A stretch of 64,000 bases of DNA from Hymenobacter sp. BT559 (GCF_016427535.1 NZ_JAELXV010000010.1:1-64000), one strand, 5' to 3'. Numbered from the stretch's first letter, positions 34,825 to 44,629 are shown. Notes: generated from the letters alone by a model not told the origin. Numbers and translations are program-made.

Positions 34825-36314
34825 TGCAGCCCACGCTTGAGCGCGCAACGCGCAAATTCAAGGACCTGGCGGTTTACGCTCCCGCTGGGTCCTACACCCT
34901 ACTGCCCTTCCGCTTCCACGTGCTCACACCCGAGAAGGAGTTGCTGGTAAGCGAAGTCGGTGACTACTTGCTGGTACCCCGGGGTACGGTGGCCCGCGTT
35001 GTGGGGCGGCAGTTGACGTATGCCGAGGAGCCGGACCTGTACGCCGACCTGCTGGCGGGCTTCTTTATTACGGATTCCCCGGAGCTACCACTCTTGGACG
35101 TGCTGGCCACGCGCTACCGGACGAAGAAGGCGTTTCTAGAACACTTCACGGCCCTGCACATCTTCGTCGTCACGCTCCGGTGCGAGCATACCTGCCACTA
35201 TTGTCAGGTGTCGCGCGTCACGGCCGATAAGAACGCCTTCAATATGGCGCGCCACCACCTCGATCAGGGCATTGCGCACATGATGCGTTCGCCTAATCCG
35301 CACGTGACGATGGAGTTTCAGGGTGGAGAAGCGCTGCTCGCCTTTGAGGTCATTCAATACGGGGTGGAGGAAGCCGAGCGGCTCGCCGTGCGCCACGATA
35401 AGCAGATCACCTTCGTTATTTGTACGAATCTAGCCGTACTCACCGACGAAATACTCCTCTACTGCCAGCAGCATAACATCTTACTCTCTACCTCGCTGGA
35501 TGGTCCCGCTTTTATTCATAACGCCAACCGGCACCGCCCCAAGCGCAATAGCTACGAGCTGACCATCCAGGGGATTGCCCGGGCGCGGGAAGTCGTGGGC
35601 TACGACCGCGTGTCAGCCTTGATGACGACCTCGACCTTGTCGCTGGAGCATCCGCTGGCTATTGTCGATGAGTACGTGGCGCAGGGCTTTGCCAACGTGT
35701 TTCTGCGGCCCATCTCGCCCTATGGCTTTGCCCTGCGGCACGACCGCAAGAACAAGTACGCCACTGATGCCTTCCTGACGTTCTACAAAACGGCCCTAGC
35801 GCATATCCTCGATTACAATTTCCGGGGGCACTTTCTGCGCGAGGATTATGCCACCATCATTCTACGCAAAATTCTGACGCCTTTTTCCGTCGGCTACGTA
35901 GACTTGCAATCGCCTGCCGGACTGGTCAATAGCGTGGTAGTATTCAACTACGATGGCGCCGTGTATGCCTCGGATGAGGCGCGCATGCTGGCCGAAATGG
36001 GCGATGTGACCTTTAAGCTGGGGCACCTCGATACGCACGCCTACGAAGAGCTCTTCTACGGACCAAAAGCCCGCGAGATTGCCGGCGCCTGGGCCAATGA
36101 GGCGCTGGCCGGGTGCTCGGAGTGTGCCTTTCAACCCTACTGTGGCGCTGATCCCGTGCTGCACCACGCCACACAGGGAGATATGTACGGGCACCGGCCA
36201 ACGAGCGTGTTCTGTCAGAAAAATATGGAAATCATTCGCTACCTGTTCGAATTGATGGATGCCGATCCGCGCATTGAAGCCATTTTTCGGAGTTGGGTAG
36301 CTGACTTTACTTAA
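34824..36314 (+). CDS. hxsB: His-Xaa-Ser system radical SAM maturase HxsB, 496 aa
   Basis: The radical SAM cluster motif C-x3-C-x2-C is at Cys120, Cys124 and Cys127 (RCEHTCHYC), followed by EFQGGEALL (GGE motif). A C-terminal SPASM-like region has Cys431, Cys434, Cys440 (CSECAFQPYCG) and a later Cys in SVFCQKN, for extra iron-sulfur clusters as in peptide-modifying radical SAM enzymes. The first 110 residues are a peptide-recognition-like domain. It should act with HxsC on HxsA. It sits in a tight hxsA-D-B-C order. Confidence 0.9.
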   Translation: MQPTLERATRKFKDLAVYAPAGSYTLLPFRFHVLTPEKELLVSEVGDYLLVPRGTVARVVGRQLTYAEEPDLYADLLAGFFITDSPELPLLDVLATRYRTKKAFLEHFTALHIFVVTLRCEHTCHYCQVSRVTADKNAFNMARHHLDQGIAHMMRSPNPHVTMEFQGGEALLAFEVIQYGVEEAERLAVRHDKQITFVICTNLAVLTDEILLYCQQHNILLSTSLDGPAFIHNANRHRPKRNSYELTIQGIARAREVVGYDRVSALMTTSTLSLEHPLAIVDEYVAQGFANVFLRPISPYGFALRHDRKNKYATDAFLTFYKTALAHILDYNFRGHFLREDYATIILRKILTPFSVGYVDLQSPAGLVNSVVVFNYDGAVYASDEARMLAEMGDVTFKLGHLDTHAYEELFYGPKAREIAGAWANEALAGCSECAFQPYCGADPVLHHATQGDMYGHRPTSVFCQKNMEIIRYLFELMDADPRIEAIFRSWVADFT

Positions 36315-36323
36315 CCGCTTCTC

Positions 36324-37478
36324 ATGCTGCGTTTACGTGGAATTGCTCATCAATTCGAGCAGCCCCTAGTCGGAACTATCACCCGGCACACAGGAAACAC
36401 CGGTCCTACGCACTTCTTAGTGCAGGAGGCGGGAATTACCTGCCCGGTCACCGACACTTATGGGGCGGTGCTGACCGAAGCCCCGGCCTTACCAGCGGCA
36501 TGGACGGGTCCCGGCCTTACCCACCTGCTCAATAGTGAGCAGTTGGCGGAAGGCGACGTCGTCTCCCTGGCCCCGTCGGGACAGCTTATCCGGCAGTACC
36601 GGGCTGACTCGGCCCAGAACTTCCTGCTGGCTACCGAACGCTGCAATAGCAATTGTCTGATGTGTTCGCAGCCCCCAAAGGACCGCGACGATACGGGCTA
36701 TCTGCTTCAGCTCTACCGGCAAGTTATCCCACTAATTCCGAACTCCTGTCCCGAATTAGGTATTACGGGGGGCGAGCCTACCCTATTGGGCGACGGCTTC
36801 TGGGAACTGCTGCAGCTCTGCAAGCAGCACCTGCCCACGACGGAACTGCACTGCCTGACGAACGGGCGCAGCTTTGCTTGGCGAGAGTTTACGCAGCGGC
36901 TCGGCGAGCTGTCCATGCCCCAGTTGATGTTAGGCATCCCACTCTACGCGGATCACGCACCGCTGCACGACTATGTCGTCCAGGCTAAAGGAGCCTTTGA
37001 CCAAACCGTGCGGGGACTGCACGAACTCGCGGCCATTGGGCAACGAGTGGAGATTCGCGTCGTGGTGCACCGCCTCACCGTCCCGCGGCTCGGCAAGCTG
37101 GCCCGGTTCATCTACCGCAACTTTCCCTTTGTCGAGCATATCACCTTCATGGGCCTGGAAAACACGGGGTATACGCCCCATAACCGGGACAAGCTCTGGC
37201 TGGACCCGGTGGACTATGTGCCGGAGTTGACTGACGCCGTCGAGTTCCTGGCCGCGCACCAGCTACACGTTTCCATTTACAACCATCAGCTCTGCTTACT
37301 ACCCGACCAGTTGTGGCAATTTGCCCGGCGCTCTATTTCGGACTGGAAAAACGTGTATTTGCCTTCCTGTGAAGGGTGTGGCGTGAAGGAGCTGTGCGGC
37401 GGCTTTTTTGCTTCCTGTGGCACCCTGCACAGCCGCGGAATTCAGGCACTAGCGGCCATGCCATCCTTGATAAATTAA
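36324..37478 (+). CDS. hxsC: His-Xaa-Ser system radical SAM maturase HxsC, 384 aa
   Basis: The cluster motif is Cys107, Cys111 and Cys114 (RCNSNCLMC), followed by the GITGGEPTLLGDG motif. A Cys-rich end (CEGCGVKELCGG, ASCG) may bind a second cluster. Like HxsB it has an N-terminal region of about 100 residues before the radical SAM barrel. The pairing of two different radical SAM proteins next to HxsA and HxsD is the hallmark of this system. It lies 9 bp after hxsB. Confidence 0.9.
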   Translation: MLRLRGIAHQFEQPLVGTITRHTGNTGPTHFLVQEAGITCPVTDTYGAVLTEAPALPAAWTGPGLTHLLNSEQLAEGDVVSLAPSGQLIRQYRADSAQNFLLATERCNSNCLMCSQPPKDRDDTGYLLQLYRQVIPLIPNSCPELGITGGEPTLLGDGFWELLQLCKQHLPTTELHCLTNGRSFAWREFTQRLGELSMPQLMLGIPLYADHAPLHDYVVQAKGAFDQTVRGLHELAAIGQRVEIRVVVHRLTVPRLGKLARFIYRNFPFVEHITFMGLENTGYTPHNRDKLWLDPVDYVPELTDAVEFLAAHQLHVSIYNHQLCLLPDQLWQFARRSISDWKNVYLPSCEGCGVKELCGGFFASCGTLHSRGIQALAAMPSLIN

Positions 37479-37498
37479 AAACTAAGTAGTTGCTATCT

Positions 37499-38416
37499 AT
37501 GCTCAAACAATTACCCCTTCTTACGTTATTTATCGGGTTCGCGCTACCCGGAATTGCTCAGCGCAAAGCAACCGCTCCCCCCATTCCCCCGGCTGATACC
37601 GTCTATTTTGATAGAGATTGGGAGCGTACTACCCTGCCGGAAGACCGCAGCTACGCTCGAGTCGCTCATCACGCCAAGGATGGTAAAACCATCGGTACGG
37701 TACGAGATTTTTACTACCCCTCCTGGAAAAAGCAGTGGGAAGGAAAGCTGACGCAGGAGCAGCCGGACCAGCCGCACGGACTCTGTACTAGTTGGTATGA
37801 AGCAGGTGGCCTGGAGTCACGCGGAACTTACGCCCAAGGAAAATTGCAGACCGAGCCACAACGATGGGCAGAAGATGGACATCTGATTACGTGCCGCTTC
37901 ACTTATCAAGAGGCGTTAGCGCTGAGCACGGGCAAGTTGCACTCGTACTACAATGACGGAAGCAGCCGCCAAGTATTTCCGGTGGACTTACCCGCCAATA
38001 CGGCGGGCGTCGTTTACCGGTTAGACATTCGGGATGAAGGTGCCCCCCTCATCTCGTGGGATAGTGCGCTCGCCTTAGGGGCGGCGTACTTCAGCCCGAC
38101 GACAACCTTAGCCAGTATGCTGAGCACCGGTGCGCGTTCCTTAAGCCAGGGGGCAACTGCAAGTCCGGTAGCTAGCACGAAGTGCCACTGGTATATCGTG
38201 CCGGACCTAGCCGCCGCGCAAGAATTTATGCAGACCAAGGGGACTATCTCGGGCAAGCCTTGCTATCGGCAAGCCGCTAACATCTGCGCAGAAACCCGCG
38301 AGATTTTACTAGCGCCAAACACGCGCCGTATCTACATCTGCGTCAACAATGATAATGACATCACTGCTGCTACGGCAACAGTTAGTGTTTCAGCGCTTGT
38401 GAAGAGTTGTGATTAG
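37499..38416 (+). CDS. Secreted hypothetical protein, last gene of the Hxs locus, 305 aa
   Basis: The ATG at 37499 starts a signal peptide (MLKQLPLLTLFIGFALPGIA); a TTG three codons earlier is less likely. The middle (about 80-120) has a MORN/YwqK-like run (GKLTQEQPDQPHGLCTSWYE, GGLESRGTYAQGKL). Four to five Cys residues near the end (CHWYIVP, CYRQAANIC, YICVNN, KSCD) could form disulfides. It lies 20 bp after hxsC in the same direction, so it is likely part of the locus; a role in handling exported HxsA is a guess. Confidence 0.65.
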   Translation: MLKQLPLLTLFIGFALPGIAQRKATAPPIPPADTVYFDRDWERTTLPEDRSYARVAHHAKDGKTIGTVRDFYYPSWKKQWEGKLTQEQPDQPHGLCTSWYEAGGLESRGTYAQGKLQTEPQRWAEDGHLITCRFTYQEALALSTGKLHSYYNDGSSRQVFPVDLPANTAGVVYRLDIRDEGAPLISWDSALALGAAYFSPTTTLASMLSTGARSLSQGATASPVASTKCHWYIVPDLAAAQEFMQTKGTISGKPCYRQAANICAETREILLAPNTRRIYICVNNDNDITAATATVSVSALVKSCD

Positions 38417-38997
38417 CAAGAAACCACCTAAGACTATTTAAGCTCAATCAAACCAATCACCTAATCTACTAATAAGGAAATTTTGTCTTTACTCCCAACA
38501 AGCTCGCTGAGATGCCGAGCATAAGCATATGGGCGAAAAAAATACTTTCTTAGTCAACTTTATTTTAGGTAATTTCATGCTCAAGGATTGATACCTGGTC
38601 TTTGAATACTAATAATCAATACTTTATCAATATTTGTCACAAATAAAAGTAGCAAAATTTTACACATTGCTTGGAGCCTTTTCAGGTACGATTATTTGAA
38701 ACGTACAAATGTTCTCCTAAGGCTTCATCATACACTGATACTTTGTCTCAGTACACAAGGTCTCATGGTTAGTAATAGCTACCTTGAGACCTTTTGCAAT
38801 ACAATGGCTGCGCCTACTAGTAGCTCAAACTGCCACATACCAACCCGCTAGTAATGACACTAAGCACGAAGGCGTGAGAAAGCAAACGGATGTTTTTCAT
38901 AGTTATATCTATATTCGACTTATAAATAATCTTATTAAGTGGCAGGACATTCGCTACTTAGCTTGGCATCTTAAGAAGATATAAATAACTGACCTTT
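38417..38997. other. AT-rich intergenic region before the conflict locus
   Basis: GC content drops sharply here and stays low to 43.9 kb. A hairpin with perfect 9-base arms (38757-38765, 38785-38793) followed by TT may be a terminator or part of a short RNA. A 66-codon frame at 38784-38984 overlaps that hairpin and has no support as a gene. No clear promoter match was found, although TACTTTG-like boxes occur at several sites. Confidence 0.4.
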
Positions 38998-39696
38998 ATG
39001 GAGCTTTCAAGTAAAGATGTTGTAGCGCTTATGCGTGAAAAAGGCGTAGAATACCTATACCATGCTAATACAGTACGTACGACCTGCACTTTTTTCCGCA
39101 CAGGCCATCTACTGGCCCGTGGCTCAGTGCACGAAAGGAGTTTGGACCAAACTACCCAACCTTCGGATAGGCTAGATAGAAAACTTGGGATATGGTATGA
39201 TTTATTTTTCGATTCCTGCGATATTCACGCAAGAAGCAGTAATTACAATAAGTATGGGCCAGTATTATTATGCTTCGACTTATCGTTACTAGAACAGGAT
39301 TGGGCACCTACTGTATGGATGACAAAAGACAATCCCATACGTTGGAGCACGGACACACCATCCAACGAGCGTTGGTTCAATTCTTTTGAAGAACTACAAA
39401 CCAGATACGACAGGTATGCTTTTCAGCAACACTGTGTACTAAGGAATGTAGGCGGCAGTGTTCGAATGCTTCCTTATTTAAAGAAAATCGTATTAGATAA
39501 CCCTAAAAGGGCTAGACCAAACGCAGCAAGCGTTGATCGATTCAGTGAGGCGGTTGGTGCACTTAACAATGCCTTACGTGCAGGAGGTTTATTTGAAAAG
39601 GGAATAACCTTTAATAACAGGCCTTGCACATGCGGTTGTGTATCAAGCTACGCAAGTATGACAGAAGAGAAACTTGACAAGCTCTTTGGCAGCTAG
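38998..39696 (+). CDS. Unrecognised protein upstream of the ABC-3C locus, 232 aa
   Basis: The layout recalls ADP-ribosyltransferase-like folds such as DarT: YLYHAN near the N-terminus, a helix-loop with GHLLARGSVHERSL, then LGIWYDLFFDSCDIHAR and YGPVLLCFDLSLL. No catalytic Glu can be assigned, so this is a weak structural guess. The C-terminal region has a tight cluster CTCGC (Cys near 217-221) that may bind zinc. It has low GC like the genes after it, 236 bp away. It is separated from them by a hairpin, so it may be an independent toxin-like gene or an accessory effector. Confidence 0.6.
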   Translation: MELSSKDVVALMREKGVEYLYHANTVRTTCTFFRTGHLLARGSVHERSLDQTTQPSDRLDRKLGIWYDLFFDSCDIHARSSNYNKYGPVLLCFDLSLLEQDWAPTVWMTKDNPIRWSTDTPSNERWFNSFEELQTRYDRYAFQQHCVLRNVGGSVRMLPYLKKIVLDNPKRARPNAASVDRFSEAVGALNNALRAGGLFEKGITFNNRPCTCGCVSSYASMTEEKLDKLFGS

Positions 39697-39704
39697 CGCA
39701 AAAG

Positions 39705-39744
39705 GTTGATCATTTTGCAAACGCTCGTGCTTAAAATGACCAAC
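39705..39744 (+). terminator. Hairpin after the unrecognised gene
   Basis: 12-base arms (39705-39716 and 39733-39744) pair with one G-T type mismatch; the inner arm ends in a T-run (CATTTT). It lies nine bases past the stop at 39696. A second, imperfect inverted repeat lies at about 39827-39885 between this gene and the next. Confidence 0.5.
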
Positions 39745-39932
39745 TAGCCTCGCCCCTGTCTTAGCCTTAACCGAACGACTATCTGAAGCCGTGAAGAAAT
39801 ACGTTGCCAACTACTATATGGAGATAGGGGGCTTATTTTATATGCTCAACGAATGGTCGTTATCGCTTTCATATAGAATGCCCCTTACTTGATACAGACA
39901 GTCTTAACTTTATTTTCAACAACGACTTTGAT

Positions 39933-41051
39933 ATGCTAGTTGTACCGACTCAGTTTGCTCCTGTACCTGTTGCACCCCCTTGGCCTGGCGGCAATCTAAA
40001 CAGGCTAATGGGGCCAGGAGCCTACATAGAACCTATAAAAAGGCTTAGCATTTTCTCTCCGGAAGAATTTGAAATATTTGTGCTACAATGGGTTGAAGGC
40101 CATGTGTCACAAAAGTATAGTGAAGTTCAATGGCGTGGAGGTGCCGGGGATAAGGGGAGAGACGTAGTTGGCTGGCTTAATCATTCAAATTCGCCCGTCA
40201 GAGAGTGTGATATCTACCAATGCAAACATTATGATACACCGGTTACACCCGAGGATATTTGGAAGGAACTCGCCAAAGTATGTTATTTTTCATTTATAGG
40301 AGATTATCCTATACCAAATAACTACTATATAGTCACGTGCAAAGGAGTTGGCAATTCGCTACAAGATTTGATTGACAAACCGTCAAATCTTAAAAAAGAA
40401 CTTATTGACAAGTGGGACAAAAAATGTGTAGGTAAAGTTGGAAAAAATATACCGGGTAAGTTGGTTGGCCCGCTAAAAGATTGGGTAGACAACTTTGATT
40501 TTTCAATCGTTAAGACACTAAGCCCAAGCCGTCTTATTACAGAACATTCAAATACTAGATTTCACCCATATGTATTTGGCATAACAGTAAAAGCTCGACC
40601 AACGCCAATTACTCCACCTGCGAATATAGACGATAAGAAAGAAGTAAGGTATATCAAATGTATACTTGAAGCATATGGAGAACATGCTAATATAAAACCA
40701 TTTAAAATTGAGAGTTTTAGCGCTTATCCTATGCTTAAAAAGCATTTTGAGAACTCTCGTATTAGTTTTTATTCGGTTGAAACGTTAAAAGAGTTTGTTA
40801 GAGATAATTTTCCCGATAACAGTCATTTTGACTCTTTGCTAACAGACTTCGAAAGAGGCACTTTTCATTCTTTTTGTCGCCCTTGCAATACAGGTTTCGA
40901 AAGAATGATAAATGTATGTGACAGTGCTGTACAACTCGCTGTCGATAGTAGCATTCTAAAACCACAACTTACGCCCGATGATCGTGCTGGCATGTGTCAC
41001 CATTTAGTCAACGAAGGGCGCATTCAATCTTGGGTTCAAAATGGTAGATGA
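39933..41051 (+). CDS. ABC-three component system effector with Mrr-like nuclease domain, 372 aa
   Basis: Residues about 45-130 form a restriction-endonuclease-like domain: FSPEEFEIFVLQWVEGH, then Asp77 in GAGDKGRDVVG and Gln96-x-Lys98 in YQCKHY, the D-x18-QxK form of PD-(D/E)XK used by Mrr-type enzymes. The C-terminal 220 residues match the arrangement of effectors in ABC-three component conflict systems (CTD that docks on the other parts). The gene overlaps the next one by 11 bp. The nuclease is expected to be held in check until the ATPase detects an invader; this is known for the family as a prediction, not seen here. Confidence 0.8.
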   Translation: MLVVPTQFAPVPVAPPWPGGNLNRLMGPGAYIEPIKRLSIFSPEEFEIFVLQWVEGHVSQKYSEVQWRGGAGDKGRDVVGWLNHSNSPVRECDIYQCKHYDTPVTPEDIWKELAKVCYFSFIGDYPIPNNYYIVTCKGVGNSLQDLIDKPSNLKKELIDKWDKKCVGKVGKNIPGKLVGPLKDWVDNFDFSIVKTLSPSRLITEHSNTRFHPYVFGITVKARPTPITPPANIDDKKEVRYIKCILEAYGEHANIKPFKIESFSAYPMLKKHFENSRISFYSVETLKEFVRDNFPDNSHFDSLLTDFERGTFHSFCRPCNTGFERMINVCDSAVQLAVDSSILKPQLTPDDRAGMCHHLVNEGRIQSWVQNGR

Positions 41052-41520
41052 AGCAAAGCTAGAACGCCCATTTAACCATCCTGTTGAGGTCGGTATAAGG
41101 CTACTCTATATACTTAATGTTTTTCACCCACGCTCATTTGACATAAAGCATCTACTCTATATGGACTATTTGCTTGTCCACTCAGCAGATGCCGGGGGAC
41201 CATCTAGCCTCCACGCTGCAATGCCCTATAGAACTGGTGAATGGCTGGTGAGAAGAAAAATATTAGAAGCAGGATTAGCGTTGATGTTTTCTAAAGAATT
41301 ACTCAGCAAGCATTTGTCTAATGATGGCATCACTTTCAGCGCCTCTCCTTTAACAAAGCATTTTCTCAAGCACCTGAAATCGGAATATGCTTTGGGCCTA
41401 TACACAAGAGCCGAATGGCTAAAACTTAAATTTGATAATATGAATTCAAATCAAATCAATGAGTTCATGAAATTAAATTTAACCTCTTGGGGCAACGAAT
41501 TTAAAGCCATTCAATATTAA
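41041..41520 (+). CDS. ABC-three component system middle component, 159 aa
   Basis: A small, mostly helical protein beginning FNHPVEVGIRLLYILNVFHP with a run DIKHLLYMDYLLVHS, typical of the MC2-type middle component, which forms a winged-helix-like bridge between effector and ATPase. It starts inside the effector gene (ATG 41041, effector stop 41049-41051) and ends 11 bp before the ATPase gene, so the three are translated together. No catalytic residues are expected. Confidence 0.8.
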   Translation: MVDEAKLERPFNHPVEVGIRLLYILNVFHPRSFDIKHLLYMDYLLVHSADAGGPSSLHAAMPYRTGEWLVRRKILEAGLALMFSKELLSKHLSNDGITFSASPLTKHFLKHLKSEYALGLYTRAEWLKLKFDNMNSNQINEFMKLNLTSWGNEFKAIQY

Positions 41521-41531
41521 GGAGTAAAGGC

Positions 41532-43394
41532 ATGGAATTAGTTAACAGAGATAATATCGGCTTTCAAATTAAGCGAATTATTGCAACAGGTGCGGATGTC
41601 CCACAAGCTAGTCTTGAATTTTCCGATGGCCTCAATGTTATAACTGGCGCATCTAATACAGGTAAAACTTATATATTTCAAGCAATTAATTTCCTATTAG
41701 GTGGCAATGATTGGCCCAAGGAAACCCCTGAAAGCAAAAACTACGATACGCTTTATCTTGAAATAGAGAATAGCTTATATGGCCCTATCTTGATTAAAAG
41801 AGAATTCGCAGATACTAATCCTATAATTTATTATTCAACTTTTAATCAATTAGCAGATAGAAATCAGCTAGTAGGAAAAATACTTCCCAAAAAAAGTAGT
41901 GAAAAAGCAGGTTTATCATTAGCTGATTTCATACTATCTATATGTGGCGCAGAATCTGTGCGCGCTAAAAGTAATCAAAATAACAAAACCGTAGCTGTTT
42001 CTTTTAGAACAATACGGCATTTCTTTATTGTAAGCGAAACGGAGATACTCGAAGAAGGATCTCCAACATGGCTGGGTCAAAATACCACGAAGACCTTATC
42101 AACTTCATTATTTAAATTCCTGCTATCCGGACAAGATGATTCTGGACTTAAGAAAATCAAGGATGAAAAAGTCTTTACAAGTAATAATGCTAAATACAAT
42201 CTACTATCAGAGCTAATTGAAACCACTTCTATAGAGTTAGCATCTTTAGCAAAAGAAGGGGATAACAAAGATACGGAAAGCAAGATTAAAGCTAAATCAG
42301 AGGAACTTGAGTATAATTTAAATCAAACTTCTTCATTAGAATTAGAGCGCAGAGAATTATCGCAACAGGCTAACAGCATTGAATCTGAAATCACACTACG
42401 AGTTGAGCTTCTCAACAGATTCAAAGTATTAAAACAGCACTACGAATCAGATATTAAGCGTCTAGACTTTATAAGCGAAGGAAGTTACTTAATTGAACAA
42501 CTAGAATTTACAAGCTGCCCTTTCTGCTTTAATCCATTAACCGCGTACGCCCGTCATGAGGCATGCATAGCAAATTCAATTGCACCTGAAGTATTATATA
42601 ATTCATGCAAGAGTGAATTTGAAAAACTAACCGCACAGTTACAGGACTTACAAGACACTATCAAGCAGGTGGATAGGGAGCATGAAGCATTAACTGCCAA
42701 CCTTCTTTCACTTACTCGTTCATTCAAATTAGCTGCGCTATTGATATCAGATACTTTTATTCCTAAAATAAAAGAATTACAGTCTGAAATACAATTTCTT
42801 CAGCAACAACATTCTGCTTCCATTTTATATGAATCCACTGAGAACCGATTAAATAGCTTAATCGAAATGCGTAAGCAGTGCGCTCCTCAATCGAAGGAAA
42901 AGCCCAACAAGCAGAATGAAAACAAAGAGTTACCAGTAGATGAAGTCAATGAATTTTGCACGGAGACGCAATCACTATTGAAGTCATGGGGTATAAGCGA
43001 TGGTCCTGTTACATTTAATTATAACACCATTGATATTACAATAAATGGAAAAGACCGCAAAGCTGATGGCAAAGGGCTTAGAGCAATTACCCGTTCTGCC
43101 TTTATGGTTTCTCTTATGAAATATTGCAAGCGAAAATCACTACCACACACTCGAATGTTAATACTTGATTCGCCAATCACAAATTATAGAGAAAATTCTA
43201 AAAAATATGAGGATATTAATCGAATCCAAAATTATATATTTCGTGAATTATCACGTGACTTCGCTAGTGACCAAATAATTGTCTTTGAAAACAAAGAACC
43301 ATTATTACCAAAGGGGGAGAAAATCAATATTATCAATTTTGGCAGTAATCCTGAAACAGACCGACCAGGATTCTTTCCCACCTTATCTTATTAA
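41532..43394 (+). CDS. ABC-three component system SMC-like ATPase, 620 aa
   Basis: Walker A is GASNTGKT (39-46, Lys45). A long coiled coil (about 215-440) is broken at its tip by Cys329-x2-Cys332 (CPFC), like the Rad50 zinc hook. The C-terminal head has MLILDSPITNYREN (Asp546) with Ser where ABC ATPases usually have a catalytic Glu, the form typical of the ABC-3C group. The protein is expected to sense nucleic acid or phage products and release the effector. AT-rich codon use differs from the flanking chromosome, a sign of recent transfer. Confidence 0.85.
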   Translation: MELVNRDNIGFQIKRIIATGADVPQASLEFSDGLNVITGASNTGKTYIFQAINFLLGGNDWPKETPESKNYDTLYLEIENSLYGPILIKREFADTNPIIYYSTFNQLADRNQLVGKILPKKSSEKAGLSLADFILSICGAESVRAKSNQNNKTVAVSFRTIRHFFIVSETEILEEGSPTWLGQNTTKTLSTSLFKFLLSGQDDSGLKKIKDEKVFTSNNAKYNLLSELIETTSIELASLAKEGDNKDTESKIKAKSEELEYNLNQTSSLELERRELSQQANSIESEITLRVELLNRFKVLKQHYESDIKRLDFISEGSYLIEQLEFTSCPFCFNPLTAYARHEACIANSIAPEVLYNSCKSEFEKLTAQLQDLQDTIKQVDREHEALTANLLSLTRSFKLAALLISDTFIPKIKELQSEIQFLQQQHSASILYESTENRLNSLIEMRKQCAPQSKEKPNKQNENKELPVDEVNEFCTETQSLLKSWGISDGPVTFNYNTIDITINGKDRKADGKGLRAITRSAFMVSLMKYCKRKSLPHTRMLILDSPITNYRENSKKYEDINRIQNYIFRELSRDFASDQIIVFENKEPLLPKGEKINIINFGSNPETDRPGFFPTLSY

Positions 43395-43966
43395 ATATTC
43401 AATATATATAAAGTCGCTTCGCATATTCATACCATTCTATTCTGTCAAACATTATAAGTCCTAAAAATAAGTAAATATCACTTTTGTATGGTAAGAAAGC
43501 ATGCCATACTTCAATTGTGAGATGTATAGGAAAGCATACTTATTATGTTTCGCAATACGGTCGTTTTAGCTGACACTTTACTAGGCTGGGAAATGCACTA
43601 CTAAGAAGCACCTTTTACGTCCCATTTTCTTGTCTCACAAAACAATGGCTCATTATATTTTAGGCGGTTGACTCAATGAGGCAGAGCCATTAAGTCCCAA
43701 TAGACTCGTGTTAGTACAGCAGGCTAACAGTTCATTTTAGAGAATTCAAAAAAGCTATCGCTACCTAGCAAGGGTTTTGCTATTATTAGAATACTAAATA
43801 GATCTTATTTTACACACGTTAAACGTCCATTCAACTCAAGTGGCATCTTGAGCGCAACAAACTGACAATTAGAAGGGCTAACGGCTTTCAGCGTGGCAGT
43901 CCTGTTTTAGGAACGGTTGAGTTTTTTTATATCTTATAAAGGAAGCCTTGCTACACGTACAATAGC
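43395..43966. other. AT-rich gap holding a degenerate copy of the recombinase palindrome
   Basis: No gene is supported in these 572 bp. At 43818-43835 the sequence GTTAAACGTCCATTCAAC matches the palindrome at 44669-44686 in 15 of 18 positions. The two sites flank the minus-strand recombinase gene. The rest appears to be non-coding debris between the conflict locus and the recombinases. Confidence 0.5.
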
Positions 43967-44629
43967 TTACCGGGCCGGTTTGGGCAGTAAACGCTGCACG
44001 CCCATAGGGTGGAATGCCTTCCCGTGCCGCGTGCGGTACCCTGACTGGTTAAGCTGCTCGGCGATAGCGCGCAGCGTGGCTCCCGTGGCCCGCAGCAACG
44101 CAGCCAGTTGCGCGGCTTGCCGGTTATTCAAATTCTCTTGCGCATTCTGGGTCATCGCGGCCCAAGATTTCTCGCGCGCGGCCTGGGTCAAATTAGCCGG
44201 GGTACCTAATTGCACTCCGCGAGCCTTCTTAGCGGCAAGCGCATCCCGAGTCCGAGTAGAGATGGCCGACGCCTCTTTCTGGGCCACTGCCGCCAGGATG
44301 TGCAAGGTGAACTCATCGGCCGCCGGCAGGTCGACCGCTTGAAAGCGCACCCGACCTTCCATAAGGGTAGCGAGAAAAGCCACGTTCCGAGCGAGGCGGT
44401 CCAACTTGGCCACCAGTAGTACCGCCCCCTCCCGCTGGGCCTGGGCAATCGCCGCCGCTAATTGGGGTCGCTCGTTTTTCTTGCCACTCTCGATTTCTAG
44501 AAAGGTGGCCACCAGTTGCGCGTCGCCACGCAAGAAATTCTGTACCGCTGCCTGCTGGGCTTCGAGCCCAAGACCGGACTGGCCCTGGCGGACGGTACTC
44601 ACCCGGAAGTAGGCGACAAACTTGGTCAT
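43967..44629 (-). CDS. Serine recombinase, 220 aa
   Basis: A resolvase catalytic domain with Ser11 in YFRVSTVRQGQSG, LVAKLDRLARN and an E-helix region STRTRDALAAKKARGVQLGT. The C-terminal part (about 180-215, LRATGATLRAIAEQLNQSGY) is a Recombinase-type helical DNA-binding unit. Start ATG at 44629. It is divergent from a paralogous gene at 44735 with which it shares the GLGLEAQQAAV and ALAAKKARG motifs. The 105-bp gap holds a perfect 18-bp palindrome. Confidence 0.93.
   Translation of the reverse strand: MTKFVAYFRVSTVRQGQSGLGLEAQQAAVQNFLRGDAQLVATFLEIESGKKNERPQLAAAIAQAQREGAVLLVAKLDRLARNVAFLATLMEGRVRFQAVDLPAADEFTLHILAAVAQKEASAISTRTRDALAAKKARGVQLGTPANLTQAAREKSWAAMTQNAQENLNNRQAAQLAALLRATGATLRAIAEQLNQSGYRTRHGKAFHPMGVQRLLPKPAR

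Noticed and set aside
38784-38984. 66-codon plus-strand frame in the AT-rich gap
   Set aside because: It overlaps a hairpin, has no promoter or domain, and an AT-rich gap of this size yields such frames by chance.
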